Assembly: GCA_965243755.1 (NCBI GenBank)
Contig: CBDEVW010000006.1
Span: forward strand, 744,001 to 808,000
Direction of reading: 5' to 3'
DNA from: JANSWY01 sp965243755
GTDB lineage: Bacteria > Bacteroidota > Bacteroidia > Cytophagales > Cyclobacteriaceae
DNA: 64,000 bases
Of this stretch, positions 51,580 through 61,855 are shown in pieces; position 1 is the first letter of the stretch; the number at the start of each line of letters is the position of its first letter. Under the pieces are notes generated by a model that saw only the letters and a program-made list of their open reading frames with translations, had not been told where the DNA came from and ran no database searches. A program made the translations under genes and the position numbers.

Positions 51580-52623
51580 ATGAAAATAAGTAAAAGAGTC
51601 AGGTATGAGTTGATCAGTTCAATTCTGATATTTTTGGGTGGTGCGATTCTTCAGACCGTATTGTTCTGCGACAGTTGCTGGGATGATCGGATCATTCTGA
51701 TTAAATCAAGTTCAATATCGGGTTTTGTATGGGTAGCCTTATGGAAGGGAAGCGAGCTTTCATTTGACATTCTTGATAAATGGGCGGATTGGCGTGACGT
51801 TCCGTTGAAGCGGTTGTTTCTTAGCCTTGCATCAATGGTACTGATAGTTATCGTGGGTTTCTGGGGATCATATTTCCTTGTTCTGAGCGGATTTTTTGGT
51901 CAGCCTATTAGTAAAGTGATCACCTATATCAGTGCCAGAGACACCATACCACCTATCATCATCACATTCGCAATTAATTCATTTATGCACGGAAGAGGAT
52001 TTTTACTGGCCTGGAGAGAAGACGCTCTGAAATATGAGAAGCTCAAGTCAGAGCAATTGGCCACACAATTCAACAGCCTGAGAAATCAGGTCAACCCACA
52101 TTTTTTGTTTAATAGTCTCAATGCCCTGTCTTCACTGGTTTACGATAATCAGGATAAAGCAGTGGATTTTATCAGAAAGCTTTCTCAGGTCTATCGATAT
52201 GTCCTTGATACCAGGGATAAGGAGTTGGTTACACTCGAGGAGGAGCTTGGGTTCCTCAACTCATATATTTACCTGCAACAAATCAGGTTTGATGAAAATT
52301 TGATCATTGATATCAAATTGGATGATTCAATAAACCATCTTTTTGTGGTGCCCATCTCATTACAAATGCTCTTTGAAAATGCGATCAAGCACAATCAAAT
52401 TTCTGCATCGAAACCACTGACCATTGAATTATTCATCGCTGATGATTATTTATACGTGATAAACAACCTTCAGGAGAAAATGCATAAGGACTCTACCGGG
52501 ATTGGACTGGCTAACATCATGTCGAGGTACAGTTATTTCACAAAACGGGAAGTAATTGTAGAGAAAACTGATCATCAATTTAAAGTAGGTGTTCCCCTGA
52601 TTAAATCTGAGGAAAATGTGTGA
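51580..52623 (+). CDS. Sensor histidine kinase, LytS/YehU type
   Basis: 347 aa. Four predicted membrane helices (residues about 10-145) are followed by the His_kinase domain: QVNPHFLFNSLNALSSLVYD with the phosphorylated His, PISLQMLFENAIKHNQ (N box) and DSTGIGLANIMSRY (G box). It phosphorylates the LytTR regulator whose gene overlaps by 8 nt. There is no extracytoplasmic sensor domain; the signal is unknown. Confidence 0.93.
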   Translation: MKISKRVRYELISSILIFLGGAILQTVLFCDSCWDDRIILIKSSSISGFVWVALWKGSELSFDILDKWADWRDVPLKRLFLSLASMVLIVIVGFWGSYFLVLSGFFGQPISKVITYISARDTIPPIIITFAINSFMHGRGFLLAWREDALKYEKLKSEQLATQFNSLRNQVNPHFLFNSLNALSSLVYDNQDKAVDFIRKLSQVYRYVLDTRDKELVTLEEELGFLNSYIYLQQIRFDENLIIDIKLDDSINHLFVVPISLQMLFENAIKHNQISASKPLTIELFIADDYLYVINNLQEKMHKDSTGIGLANIMSRYSYFTKREVIVEKTDHQFKVGVPLIKSEENV

Positions 52624-53380
52624 GGTATTAATTATTGAAGATGAAAGAATAGCAGCAGACCGCCTGGAAAAGCTGGTCAAAGAAATCAGGCCGGATTGGC
52701 GGTTTCTGAAAAGGGTAGACTCAATAGAAGACGCTGTTATGTTTTTAAAGGAAAATTCCCCTGACCTGATCTTTATTGATATTCAACTGTCTGATGGTGT
52801 CTCTTTTGAAATTTTTAATCAGGTGAATGTTGATACACCATTGATCTTCACTACTGCCTACAATGAATATGCAATTAAGGCATTCAAGGTGAATAGTGTT
52901 GATTATTTATTAAAGCCTGTAGACCCCGCTGAGTTGCTGGTGGCGATAGAAAAATTCGAAAATTCACGACAACCACAAACTGGAAATGTACCAATTGATC
53001 AGCAGGTACTGAGTTCACTATTGTCTTCGATGAATAAATCTTATAAGGAGAGATTTGTGATCAAAATTGGGGAGCATATCAAAATGGTGAATACTACGGA
53101 CGTATTATATTTTTTCAGTCAGGATAAGGTGACTTATCTGGTGGCAAAGGATGGTAGAAAATATGTGCTTGATTTTGCTTTGGATAAAGTGGAGGAAATC
53201 ATTTCACCAGAAGTTTTCTTCAGGATCAATCGTAAGTTTATTGTTCACGAGCAGTCCATCAAGGATATCGTTGCATTTTCAAACTCGAGATTAAAACTGT
53301 TCCTGGAACATGGGGACGGTTTGGATACAATTGTTGCCAGGGAAAGGGTGCAGGGGTTTAAGAGCTGGCTGGATAAATAA
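52616..53380 (+). CDS. LytTR-family response regulator
   Basis: 254 aa. The receiver domain has the acidic pocket EDE and the phospho-acceptor Asp in DLIFIDIQLSDG, then FTTAYNEYAIKAF and LLKPVD. The C-terminal LytTR DNA-binding domain (about 145-250) contains VLYFFSQDKVTYLVAKDG and FFRINRKFIVHEQSIKDI. Partner of the kinase just upstream. Targets unknown. Confidence 0.95.
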   Translation: MCEVLIIEDERIAADRLEKLVKEIRPDWRFLKRVDSIEDAVMFLKENSPDLIFIDIQLSDGVSFEIFNQVNVDTPLIFTTAYNEYAIKAFKVNSVDYLLKPVDPAELLVAIEKFENSRQPQTGNVPIDQQVLSSLLSSMNKSYKERFVIKIGEHIKMVNTTDVLYFFSQDKVTYLVAKDGRKYVLDFALDKVEEIISPEVFFRINRKFIVHEQSIKDIVAFSNSRLKLFLEHGDGLDTIVARERVQGFKSWLDK

Positions 53381-53476
53381 TTGGTTGATAGCTCACTTTA
53401 TTGGTACAGCGGTAAACAGAAAACGAATATTGTTGTTTAATTTGAATTAGATAACTACTCCAAATCCGATAATTAT

Positions 53477-53983
53477 ATGGCTGAAGTAATTCTGGTAGAT
53501 GAATTTGATAATGACATTGGTCTCTATGACAAAGAAGCAGCTCACCGTGAGGGGTTGCTTCACAGGGCATTTTCGATATTTATCTTCAACGATCAGAATG
53601 AACTATTGCTTCAGAAAAGAGCAGCTGTCAAGTATCACTCGCCCGGCTTATGGACCAACAGTTGTTGTAGCCACGATGTGCGCGACATGGATCTCATTGA
53701 GTTTGCCAAAAACCGATTGCAACATGAGATGGGAATTGTGACTGCTCTCAGGAAAATTGGAACCATTACCTACGATCTTGATTGCGGCAATCAGATGAGA
53801 GAGTATGAATACAACCATTTGTTGTTAGGCCATTCGAATGAGCAGCCCACTCCAAACCCCGAGGAAGTTGATGAATTCCGATACATGACAATCCCTCAGA
53901 TTGAAAAGGAGATCAATGATCATCCTGAACAATTTACATCCTGGTTTAAATTTCTATTACCTGAAATCAAATCACTTATTTGA
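53477..53983 (+). CDS. idi: Isopentenyl-diphosphate delta-isomerase, type I
   Basis: 168 aa. The Nudix-fold IDI signatures are present: HRAFSIFIFNDQNELLLQKR, WTNSCCSHDVRDMD (active Cys and metal His), EYEYNHLLLG (catalytic Glu). It interconverts IPP and DMAPP for isoprenoid synthesis. The 3' end overlaps the convergent SDR gene by 12 nt. Confidence 0.95.
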   Translation: MAEVILVDEFDNDIGLYDKEAAHREGLLHRAFSIFIFNDQNELLLQKRAAVKYHSPGLWTNSCCSHDVRDMDLIEFAKNRLQHEMGIVTALRKIGTITYDLDCGNQMREYEYNHLLLGHSNEQPTPNPEEVDEFRYMTIPQIEKEINDHPEQFTSWFKFLLPEIKSLI

Positions 53984-54787
53984 ATCAACACGCTTGTTGT
54001 AGGCATTTTGAAGCACCTTGTGCACAATTCCTGGCGCCAACCGGTTCATGATGGCATTTATTTTACCCAACAATGAGAAAACACTAACCGCTTTTCTTCT
54101 TTCGATCATTTTGATGATCTGAGCTGCTACTTTGTCTGGTGTATCTTTTTTACCAACACCTCTATCACTAATTGGCACTAATTTTCCATCCTGATCGTAC
54201 ACGGTTTTGTCTTCTTCGTTTTCAGTAAAACCAACATAAGCCAGTCCAACGTACACTTTTGCATGCGCTAATTCCTTTCTTAAAGACTGGGCAAGTCCGG
54301 TCAGGGCCATTTTTGTACTGCTGTATCCACTAAAACCTCCAAGGCCATGAATTCCGGCTACACTCCCAACAAAGAATATGGCGCCTCTATTTTCTTTGAT
54401 ACTGGGTAGAACCGCTTTGGTCATGAAGATGCAACCCAAAAGATTGATGTCTACAATTTTCCTAAAGGTTTCTTCACTGGTATCTTCCAGAGGTGATTGT
54501 TCAGATGTTACGCCAGCATTATTAATCAATATGTCTATTTGACCGTAATGCGCGATGGTTTCATCAGCAATTTTTTTGCAGTCAAGAGGCTTTGAAACAT
54601 CACCAGCTATCGCCAGGATGCTTCTTTCACCATATCGTGAAAGTTCTTTGTGCACCATTTGAAGCTTATGGGCATTTCTTGCATTCAAAACCACCCGGGC
54701 GCCATGTTGGAGTAGCTGGCTGGCCAGTGCTTTGCCTATTCCTTTACTTGATCCTGTTACAATGACAACTTTGTTTTTCCAGTTCAT
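53972..54787 (-). CDS. Short-chain dehydrogenase/reductase
   Basis: 271 aa from the ATG at 54787, which overlaps the stop of the gene before it by one base; the frame is open 12 codons further upstream. Classical SDR: VVIVTGSSKGIGKALASQLL (TGxxxGIG), NNAGVTSEQS, and SGYSSTKMALTGLAQSLR with the YxxxK catalytic pair (here Y-S-S-T-K). The C-terminal 50 residues end in a mildly hydrophobic helix. Substrate unknown; translational coupling to the epimerase gene suggests a common pathway. Confidence 0.9.
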   Translation of the reverse strand: MNWKNKVVIVTGSSKGIGKALASQLLQHGARVVLNARNAHKLQMVHKELSRYGERSILAIAGDVSKPLDCKKIADETIAHYGQIDILINNAGVTSEQSPLEDTSEETFRKIVDINLLGCIFMTKAVLPSIKENRGAIFFVGSVAGIHGLGGFSGYSSTKMALTGLAQSLRKELAHAKVYVGLAYVGFTENEEDKTVYDQDGKLVPISDRGVGKKDTPDKVAAQIIKMIERRKAVSVFSLLGKINAIMNRLAPGIVHKVLQNAYNKRVDSNK

Positions 54788-55734
54788 CAGCAATAACCGT
54801 TTTCTTTCAACCATCGGTAACATTCTTCTACCGCTACCTTAATATCTGTTTGTGGCATTTGAAGCACTTCTATGGTTTTAGATGGATCTACATATTGATT
54901 AATGAGTGAAATTCTTGCCATAGGATAGGAAAGCATTGGGGGTCTGCCGGTGATTGTTCCCATCAATGACCCCAGTCTACCCACTAACAATATCAGCCAG
55001 TTTGGGATTTTAAATTTTGGTGCAGGTTGATGAACTATATTGGCTACCAGGGTAAAAAAAGATTTGTAATCCATATTGACTCCTCCAGCGACATAGGCTT
55101 CTCCAGAGGTGCCCAGGGTGATGGCATTTATGATTGCCTGAGCGACATCTTTTACGAATACAAAGTTCTTTCCTCCGGCTGAGTAAAATTTTAATTTCCC
55201 TTTTGCCAGCGTTTGGATCATTTTTCCTGAGCCAGGTTTGCTGTCATAAGGGCCTATCATGAATGTTGGCTGAACGCTGATGGTTTCTATGGTGCCTGAG
55301 TTTCCTAACTGCTGCACGAGTTGTTGCGCCTCATATTTGGAATCAATGTAATCCAGGCCATAGTCTGCTCCATGGTTGTCCATCTGAATGCTGGCAGTAC
55401 TGACATAAATGAACCTCCTTACATTACAAGAAACAGCAGTGTCCAGTATTTTTCTTGTGCCTTCGATATTGACGGACCTTACTTTTTCCGACCGATTGGG
55501 CCACACATCTGTAAGTGCAGCAGCATGAATGACCACATGATTACCGTTCATATGATGAAGAAAGTCTGATGGGTTCAGTATGTTACCCTTTATAAGCGTG
55601 ATGGCTAATCCTTGAAGTGTAGTGCTGTTGGAATTTGGATGGATCAGTGCCGTCACCTCATAATTTTGCTCAATAAGCATTCTCACGAGATTACTGCCAA
55701 GAAGTCCGTCGGCTCCAGTGACAAAAATTTTCAT
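54787..55734 (-). CDS. NAD-dependent epimerase/dehydratase (extended SDR)
   Basis: 315 aa. FVTGADGLLGSNLVRMLIEQ is the TGxxGxxG nucleotide-binding loop; FIYVSTASIQM supplies the catalytic Ser region, and DSKYEAQQLV the YxxxK-like residues further on. The sequence resembles 3-beta-HSD or dihydroflavonol-reductase-like members. It starts 40 nt after the smc stop, so it may be transcribed with smc. Confidence 0.9.
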   Translation of the reverse strand: MKIFVTGADGLLGSNLVRMLIEQNYEVTALIHPNSNSTTLQGLAITLIKGNILNPSDFLHHMNGNHVVIHAAALTDVWPNRSEKVRSVNIEGTRKILDTAVSCNVRRFIYVSTASIQMDNHGADYGLDYIDSKYEAQQLVQQLGNSGTIETISVQPTFMIGPYDSKPGSGKMIQTLAKGKLKFYSAGGKNFVFVKDVAQAIINAITLGTSGEAYVAGGVNMDYKSFFTLVANIVHQPAPKFKIPNWLILLVGRLGSLMGTITGRPPMLSYPMARISLINQYVDPSKTIEVLQMPQTDIKVAVEECYRWLKENGYC

Positions 55735-55774
55735 GGAAGGAAGATAATAAGAGAAATCTAAAGGTGAATGTTAC

Positions 55775-58700
55775 CTACGCCAATTCTCTCAAATCTACTG
55801 GAACAACCCTGGAAACTCCCTGCTCGATCATGGTGATACCATAAATGATATCAGTACTTGCCATTGTCCGCTTGTTATGCGTCACAATGATGAATTGAGA
55901 GTCCTTACTGAAGGTCCGGATGATGTTATTGAATTTGTCAATATTCGCATCATCAAGCGGTGCATCTACCTCATCAAATATACAGAATGGTGCAGGTTTG
56001 ATCAGGTAAATAGCAAACAGCAGGGAAGTGGCCGTCAAAGTCTTTTCTCCTCCGGATAACTGATTGATGGTTAAAGGTCGTTTGCCTTTAGGTTTGGCAA
56101 TAATATCAATGCTGGAATCCAGTGGTCTTTCCGGATCTGAAAGCTTAAGATCACAGTCGTCTTCTTCAGTGAAAAGAGAACGGAATACTTTGATAAAGTT
56201 GGTTTTAATGTTTTCAAAAGCTTCCAGGAAGGTGTCCTTGGCTACAGTGTCTATTTCGGTAATGGTGGCCATCAGGGAATCCTTTGCCTTGATCAGGTCT
56301 TCTTTTTGAGCAATAATGAAATCATGTCGCTCCTTGATTTCCTGGTAGGCTTCCATGGCCATTGGGTTGATGGGGCCTATGTTTTCAATTTTGCCCTTGA
56401 TCTTATCAACCTTTTCTCTTAATTCAGCTTCTGACAACTGATCAAGTTCTGTTTCTTCAGCATCTTCTTTCAAAATACTGTCAAGGTCTACGCTGAACTC
56501 CACAGAAAGTCTTTCCTTTACAGAATTGAGCTGAAGTTTGGTTTCGTTGAGTTTGTTATTCAACTCAATAAGGAACAGGTCAGATTGCTCTTTGCTTCTT
56601 TGGAGCTCTCTTGTTTCCTTTTCAGTTTCGTCGATTTTGCCTCTGGCGTTATAATACTCACGCTCGGCTTCATTGACACCTTTCTCAATACTTTCCTTTT
56701 CCTCATACATCTGAACCAACTCATCATCATTGGTTTCTGCAGTTTGAATTAGGTTTTTTACTTCCTCTTCTGTCTGCTTCAGTGCCTGAGTGTTCTTTTC
56801 TATGCGTTCCTTACTGCTCTCGAAAGTAGATTGCTTAAAGGTGATCTCCTGGGCAATGCTGGCTACCTTGTTTTGCTGCTGGTGGTAAAGGATATTCTCC
56901 TGATTATAGGCGGCTGATTTACCAGACAGTAATTCATTGGAAGCATCCAGCTCTTCCTTGATTGTTTCGTATTCCTGTTCCAGTTGCTCCAATACTTCCT
57001 TGGCGGAAGACTGGTTAGGAATTATTTCTGCAAGTTCTTCAGCCAGGGACTGTAACCTGTCCTCTATATCCTCTTTCTTGGTCACATTACTGGTCAGCAG
57101 GTCAGAAAACTGCTCCTGTTTGGTCCTGATGGTAATGTACTCCTGATTAATTTTGTTGACCTCATCCTTAATTGACTCGAGTCGCCCGCGCATCGTACTG
57201 GCTTTGAGTTCTTCCAGCCTTTTTACATTTTCATCCCGGTCATTCTGGGTGGTTTCCAGTTTCTGGGTCAGCTTCTTGATTTCAGTGGCCAGTTTTTCCA
57301 GGTTCTTAGCCCTACCGATTCGTTTTCCTTCAAAGAGTCCTACAGAACCACCAGATATACTGAAGTTTCTTTTGGCAATCTTACCGTTCTTGGAAATGGC
57401 AATGACATCATCTGGTGCTTCGTCTACCTGACTGTTTTCAATGATGTATACATTATCCAATATGTATGAGATCAGTTTTTTGTACTTCTCATCATATTCC
57501 ACGATCTCCGTTGCTGGTGTGGCGTTTTGGATGATCTTGGTATCAGAGCTTTTAAATTTGGAGAACTGGTCCAGGATGAAAAAGTGAGCTTTTCCTTTGG
57601 CAGCCTCACTCAACAGGTTAATTGCCTGAAATGCCTGAGCTTCTGTATCTACTATGTAGTAGTTCATTAGTGGCTCCAGGTAGTTTTCAATTGTCACCCT
57701 GTATTCTTCATCACAGGTAAGAATGTCTGATAGGAGTGGCGCATCTTTAGCCCAACTGGATTGCTTTTTCAGGAATTTTATCGCTTCAGGAAACCCTTCC
57801 AGGTTCTCAACCAACGACTTGGTAAGGTTGTATTCGTTCTTTTTGGCATCCAGTTTACGGTTGATCTGTATCAGCTGTTCTTTGATCAGTTCAACAGCCT
57901 TTTCACTGGACTCAATACGTGCCTGAATCTGTTCTTCTTTGATCTTTACCTCACTATATTCCTGCTCCTTTTCCTCCTTCAGCGCGGCGATCTCCTTGAG
58001 CTTTTTATCAAATTCATCGAGGTTGGAGGAATGCTCAGTACTATCCTCGGCAGCCTTTTCAAGTTCCTGCTTTAGCGTGCTTTGCTGAATTTGCTTGATC
58101 TCCAGTGATTTACTCAATTGAAATACTTCCTCTCTTTTCGCTGAAACCAGCCTGGAAAGTTCCTGGGCCTTGCTTTGTATTTCCTGGGTTTGTGCTTTCT
58201 GGCTCTCGTAATCTTCCTGTAGTGTATTGAGTTTTGCCGTTACTTCTGATAGGATTTTGTCTGCGGTTTCCTTTTCATTATTCAGACTTTGGATACTAAA
58301 TCCAGCACGCTCATTACTCTTCTTGTCTTGTTCTATCTGTTCCCTTAAGTTGTCAGCGCGATCATTAAGGAACCGTAATCTTTCGTTTTTGATCTTTTTC
58401 TCACTCTCATAAGCACGGATCTTGCTCACATGATCGTTGAGAGTCTTTTGGCGGGAACTTAATAGTTTTTCCTTTGTCACCAAATCAGCTTTTGCCTGCT
58501 CTATTTCTGCTTCTTTCTCTGTTTGCTGCTTGGTAAGGCTTAATTTTTTGTCATTTTCCTGCTGGATCTGTTTGTTGAGGCTTTGGAATGCAGCCTGTTG
58601 GTTGGCAACAGATTTTCTTGCAAGTGCGATGCTATAGTTTTTATAGTCATCTTTGATTTTATAGTACCTTTCTGCCTGCTTGGCCTGGCGCTCCAGTTGC

Positions 58701-59308
58701 TTTAAGTTTTTCTCAATTTCAAATAACAGGTCCTCCACACGGTCAAGGTCGGCATCAGTGTCGTTCAGTTTTCTTAATGTCTCCTTTTTGCGGATTTTGA
58801 ATTTGGAAATACCAGCAGCCTCTTCAAACAAAGACCTTCGTGAGTTGTCTTTGTCATTTAAGATGTCATCCACCATTTTTAATTCGATGATGGCATAGCT
58901 GTTAGAGGCAATTCCTGTGTCAAGAAACAGGTTGGTGATGTCCTTCAACCTACAGGGAACGCCATTCAACATGTATTCACTTTCTCCCGAGCGGTAATAC
59001 CTTCTGGTAATGGTCACCTGAGAATACTCTGTAGGGATGAGGTTTTTGGTGTTGTTGAATGTAAGACTTACTTCAGCCAGTTGAGTAGGTTTCCTCTTTT
59101 TTGTGCCATTGAAAATGACATTCTCCATCTTATCAGATCGCAGCGCACGGGTTTTTTGTTCACCGAGTACCCACCTGATAGAGTCAACAACATTGGATTT
59201 TCCACATCCATTGGGTCCCACGATACCAGTGATGCCTTCATCAAAATTGATGGTCACTTTATCGGCGAAACTTTTAAAACCCTTTATCTCAAGTTTTGTT
59301 AACTGCAT
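55775..59308 (-). CDS. smc: Chromosome segregation protein SMC
   Basis: 1177 aa, full length. Walker A GPNGCGKSNVVDSIRWVLGE at the N-terminus; two long coiled coils (about 170-500 and 680-1010); hinge domain about 510-670 (DAPLLSDILTCDEEYR; SGGSVGLFEGKRIG). The C-terminal ABC half has LSGGEKTLTATSLLFAIYLI and Walker B CIFDEVDAPLDDAN. It acts with ScpA and ScpB in chromosome condensation; neither is in the window. Confidence 0.97.
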   Translation of the reverse strand: MQLTKLEIKGFKSFADKVTINFDEGITGIVGPNGCGKSNVVDSIRWVLGEQKTRALRSDKMENVIFNGTKKRKPTQLAEVSLTFNNTKNLIPTEYSQVTITRRYYRSGESEYMLNGVPCRLKDITNLFLDTGIASNSYAIIELKMVDDILNDKDNSRRSLFEEAAGISKFKIRKKETLRKLNDTDADLDRVEDLLFEIEKNLKQLERQAKQAERYYKIKDDYKNYSIALARKSVANQQAAFQSLNKQIQQENDKKLSLTKQQTEKEAEIEQAKADLVTKEKLLSSRQKTLNDHVSKIRAYESEKKIKNERLRFLNDRADNLREQIEQDKKSNERAGFSIQSLNNEKETADKILSEVTAKLNTLQEDYESQKAQTQEIQSKAQELSRLVSAKREEVFQLSKSLEIKQIQQSTLKQELEKAAEDSTEHSSNLDEFDKKLKEIAALKEEKEQEYSEVKIKEEQIQARIESSEKAVELIKEQLIQINRKLDAKKNEYNLTKSLVENLEGFPEAIKFLKKQSSWAKDAPLLSDILTCDEEYRVTIENYLEPLMNYYIVDTEAQAFQAINLLSEAAKGKAHFFILDQFSKFKSSDTKIIQNATPATEIVEYDEKYKKLISYILDNVYIIENSQVDEAPDDVIAISKNGKIAKRNFSISGGSVGLFEGKRIGRAKNLEKLATEIKKLTQKLETTQNDRDENVKRLEELKASTMRGRLESIKDEVNKINQEYITIRTKQEQFSDLLTSNVTKKEDIEDRLQSLAEELAEIIPNQSSAKEVLEQLEQEYETIKEELDASNELLSGKSAAYNQENILYHQQQNKVASIAQEITFKQSTFESSKERIEKNTQALKQTEEEVKNLIQTAETNDDELVQMYEEKESIEKGVNEAEREYYNARGKIDETEKETRELQRSKEQSDLFLIELNNKLNETKLQLNSVKERLSVEFSVDLDSILKEDAEETELDQLSEAELREKVDKIKGKIENIGPINPMAMEAYQEIKERHDFIIAQKEDLIKAKDSLMATITEIDTVAKDTFLEAFENIKTNFIKVFRSLFTEEDDCDLKLSDPERPLDSSIDIIAKPKGKRPLTINQLSGGEKTLTATSLLFAIYLIKPAPFCIFDEVDAPLDDANIDKFNNIIRTFSKDSQFIIVTHNKRTMASTDIIYGITMIEQGVSRVVPVDLRELA

Positions 59309-59342
59309 GCAAAAATTGGAGTATAAAAATTAAGAGAGCAGA

Positions 59343-59350
59343 CAAAATTA
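59343..59350 (-). promoter_or_regulatory. -7 promoter element candidate for smc
   Basis: On the minus strand TAATTTTG fits TAnnTTTG and lies 35 nt upstream of the smc start. No clear -33 element. Confidence 0.4.
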
Positions 59351-59361
59351 AGATTATTTCT

Positions 59362-59369
59362 TAAATTTG
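59362..59369 (+). promoter_or_regulatory. -7 promoter element candidate for the 59376 gene
   Basis: TAAATTTG fits TAnnTTTG and lies only 6 nt before the ATG, so the transcript would be nearly leaderless. No clear -33 element, hence low confidence. Confidence 0.35.
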
Positions 59370-59375
59370 GTAGCC

Positions 59376-59915
59376 ATGGAAGACTTTCAATTTATTATAT
59401 ATATTATCATTGGTGCTATCTATATCATTTCCAGGGCCATAAAGGGAAATAATAAAAATCAACAGCCCCAAAAAAGACCCCAACAAAGACCATCACAACG
59501 CCCCCAACAAGAGGCACCTAAGACTTTTGAGGATATTCTTGCAGAGTTTGGTAAAAGAATGGAAGAACAGGCAGGCGGGACAGTGGAAGAGGAACCTGAA
59601 GTTGTTCAGGAAGCACCTAAACCTCGTCCAAAACCTGTGAAAAACCCTTTTGAGATGGAGGGTAGAAACAGGCAATTCGCAGATGAAGAAAGTCGACGAA
59701 TTTATGAGGAAGCCATTGTAAGGGCTGAAGGAGCGGATTTGGAATTTGCTCCGGATGAGAAATTTCATAAAGCTTCACTGAAAATGGGATTCTCCGCTTA
59801 CGAGAAGGAGAAACCGGAAAACGAATTTGCCAAAGAGATCAGAAATACCCTGGCCGATCCTGATGGTGCGAAAAAAGCCATTATTCTTTCAGAAATACTC
59901 AATAGAAAATATTAG
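59376..59915 (+). CDS. Membrane-anchored Gln/Pro-rich hypothetical protein
   Basis: 179 aa from ATG 59376 (TTG 59367 is in frame but weaker). One N-terminal membrane helix (FIIYIIIGAIYIISRAI) is followed by a Gln/Pro/Arg-rich stretch (about 30-50), an acidic-basic middle and a conserved-looking C-terminus (FAKEIRNTLADPDGAKKAII, then LSEILNRKY) that suggests a short helical docking motif. It faces the cytoplasm by the positive-inside rule. I recognise no function; similar small proteins are common in Bacteroidota. Confidence 0.8.
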   Translation: MEDFQFIIYIIIGAIYIISRAIKGNNKNQQPQKRPQQRPSQRPQQEAPKTFEDILAEFGKRMEEQAGGTVEEEPEVVQEAPKPRPKPVKNPFEMEGRNRQFADEESRRIYEEAIVRAEGADLEFAPDEKFHKASLKMGFSAYEKEKPENEFAKEIRNTLADPDGAKKAIILSEILNRKY

Positions 59916-59969
59916 CATTGCCTTAATTTTTCCTGACCGGAAATATTGTCTAATGCTCAAATAAACGTC

Positions 59970-61775
59970 ATGTCTCGAAAACACTTCCTACTTATGCTGG
60001 TCCTGTTGACAGGAGTCCAGGCATTTGCTCAAAGTACTATTCAATATCAGGTATCATTTAAAAATGCTGTTCATCACGAAGCTGAAGTGGTGATTGAGTT
60101 CCCTTCCCTTGACCCAGGTGTTTTAGAAGTAAGAATGAGCAGAACTTCTCCAGGCAGGTATGCTTTGCACGAATTTGCTAAGAATGTCTATCGTGTGAAA
60201 GCAGTCGATGAGAAAGGGAAAAGTTTAGAAATTAGCCGTCCAAATCTCCATCAATGGAATGTAAGTGGTCATCAGGGTTATGTTAAATTTAGTTATACGC
60301 TTTATGCCAACAGGGCTGATGGAACCTACAGCGGTATAGACGAAACACATGCCCATCTTAATATACCAGCAACCTTGATGTATGCCAGAGGGTATGAACA
60401 TCGACCTGCTGTAGTGTCATTTGAAGTCAGGGAAGACCTCAACTGGAAAGTGGCGACTCAATTGAAATCAATGGGCGATAACAAATTCTGGGCCCCAGAT
60501 CTTCATTATTTAATGGATAGTCCTACTGAGCTCAGTAATCATGTAGTTAAATCATTTGATGTGGATGGCCAGACTATACGATTTGTTTTACATCATGATG
60601 GTGACCCTGAAGAGATGATCGATCAGTACTTTGAGCGGGTAAAAGCAATTGTACACCAGGAAAAGGCAGTCTATGGGGAGTTACCCTCATTTGATTTTGG
60701 AGAATATACTTTTTTAGCCTGCTATGCCAGGAATGCGGATGGAGATGGCATGGAACATAGAAACTCGACTATCCTAACCGGATCAGGCGGTTTGAGAGAC
60801 GGAGGTTTTGATGATTACATTGGTACGGTCTCCCATGAGTTTTTCCATACCTGGAATGTCGAAAGAATTAGGCCTGCATCGCTGGAGCCTTTTGATTACG
60901 AAGAGGCAAATATGTCTGGAGAACTATGGTTTGCAGAAGGTTTTACCAGCTATTACACCAATCTGATATTATGCCGGGCAGGAATTATCACACCGCAGCA
61001 ATACATTGAAGGTCTTACCGCAACCATGAACTATGTTTGGAACTCTCCAGGAAGAAAGTTTTTTAATCCTATTGAGATGAGCTATCAGGCCCCTTTTGTG
61101 GATGCTGCCAAGTCCATTGACCCACAGAACAAGAACAATACGTTTATCAGCTATTATAGCTATGGAAGTGCATTGGGGTTAGCGCTGGATCTTTCACTTC
61201 GTAATAATGATAAAAACCTGGATGATTTCATGAAACTGGTATGGGCAACCTATGGAAGAAAGGAAATCCCCTATAATGTACGTGATCTGCAATCCCTGCT
61301 GGAGACATATGCAGGAGAAGCTTTTGGTAGAGAATTTTTCCAGAAATATATATTCGACTCACAGATGCCCGATTATTCGTCATTGTTTGCAGAAGTAGGA
61401 GTAACCATTGAAAAAGCAGGAGAGGGGCAAGTTGATTTTGGAGCGTATGTCAGTGATCGTTCCGGGCGTATTGTCATAGTTTCCAATCCCAATATCGGGT
61501 CATCTGCTTATAACGGAGGTTTAGAAAATGGTGATGTCATCCAGAAGCTAAACGGTCAGTTGGTGACTTCCAAAAATGAATTTTACCGTTTGCTTGGTCA
61601 ATTGAAAGCAGGCGATGAGGTGACCGTGGAATTTGCGAGATATGGTCAAAATGATGTAACTACATTCTCCCTCACACAGGATAATTCATTTAAAATCCTG
61701 CGATATGAAGAGGCAGGGTTGAAACTTAAAAAAGGTATTCAGGAGAAGCGCAATTCCTGGGTAGGGAAGAAATAG
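59970..61775 (+). CDS. M61 family metallopeptidase with PDZ domain
   Basis: 601 aa from ATG 59970, which gives a proper signal peptide (SRKHFLLMLVLLTGVQAFA, then QS); an upstream TTG at 59946 is less likely. The N-terminal domain is peptidase_M61_N. The catalytic motif is TVSHEFFHTWNVERIRP (HExxH), with the downstream Glu in ELWFAEGFTSYYTNL. A PDZ domain occupies about 500-580 (NIGSSAYNGGLENGDVIQKL). These are periplasmic aminopeptidases with a preference for glycyl substrates. Confidence 0.93.
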   Translation: MSRKHFLLMLVLLTGVQAFAQSTIQYQVSFKNAVHHEAEVVIEFPSLDPGVLEVRMSRTSPGRYALHEFAKNVYRVKAVDEKGKSLEISRPNLHQWNVSGHQGYVKFSYTLYANRADGTYSGIDETHAHLNIPATLMYARGYEHRPAVVSFEVREDLNWKVATQLKSMGDNKFWAPDLHYLMDSPTELSNHVVKSFDVDGQTIRFVLHHDGDPEEMIDQYFERVKAIVHQEKAVYGELPSFDFGEYTFLACYARNADGDGMEHRNSTILTGSGGLRDGGFDDYIGTVSHEFFHTWNVERIRPASLEPFDYEEANMSGELWFAEGFTSYYTNLILCRAGIITPQQYIEGLTATMNYVWNSPGRKFFNPIEMSYQAPFVDAAKSIDPQNKNNTFISYYSYGSALGLALDLSLRNNDKNLDDFMKLVWATYGRKEIPYNVRDLQSLLETYAGEAFGREFFQKYIFDSQMPDYSSLFAEVGVTIEKAGEGQVDFGAYVSDRSGRIVIVSNPNIGSSAYNGGLENGDVIQKLNGQLVTSKNEFYRLLGQLKAGDEVTVEFARYGQNDVTTFSLTQDNSFKILRYEEAGLKLKKGIQEKRNSWVGKK

Positions 61776-61855
61776 GAATATGTGATTGGGGAGTCTGGTA
61801 TTTTTAGATTTTTCAGTTAACTTGTTACGGATTATTCATTGGAAAAAGGGTGTTA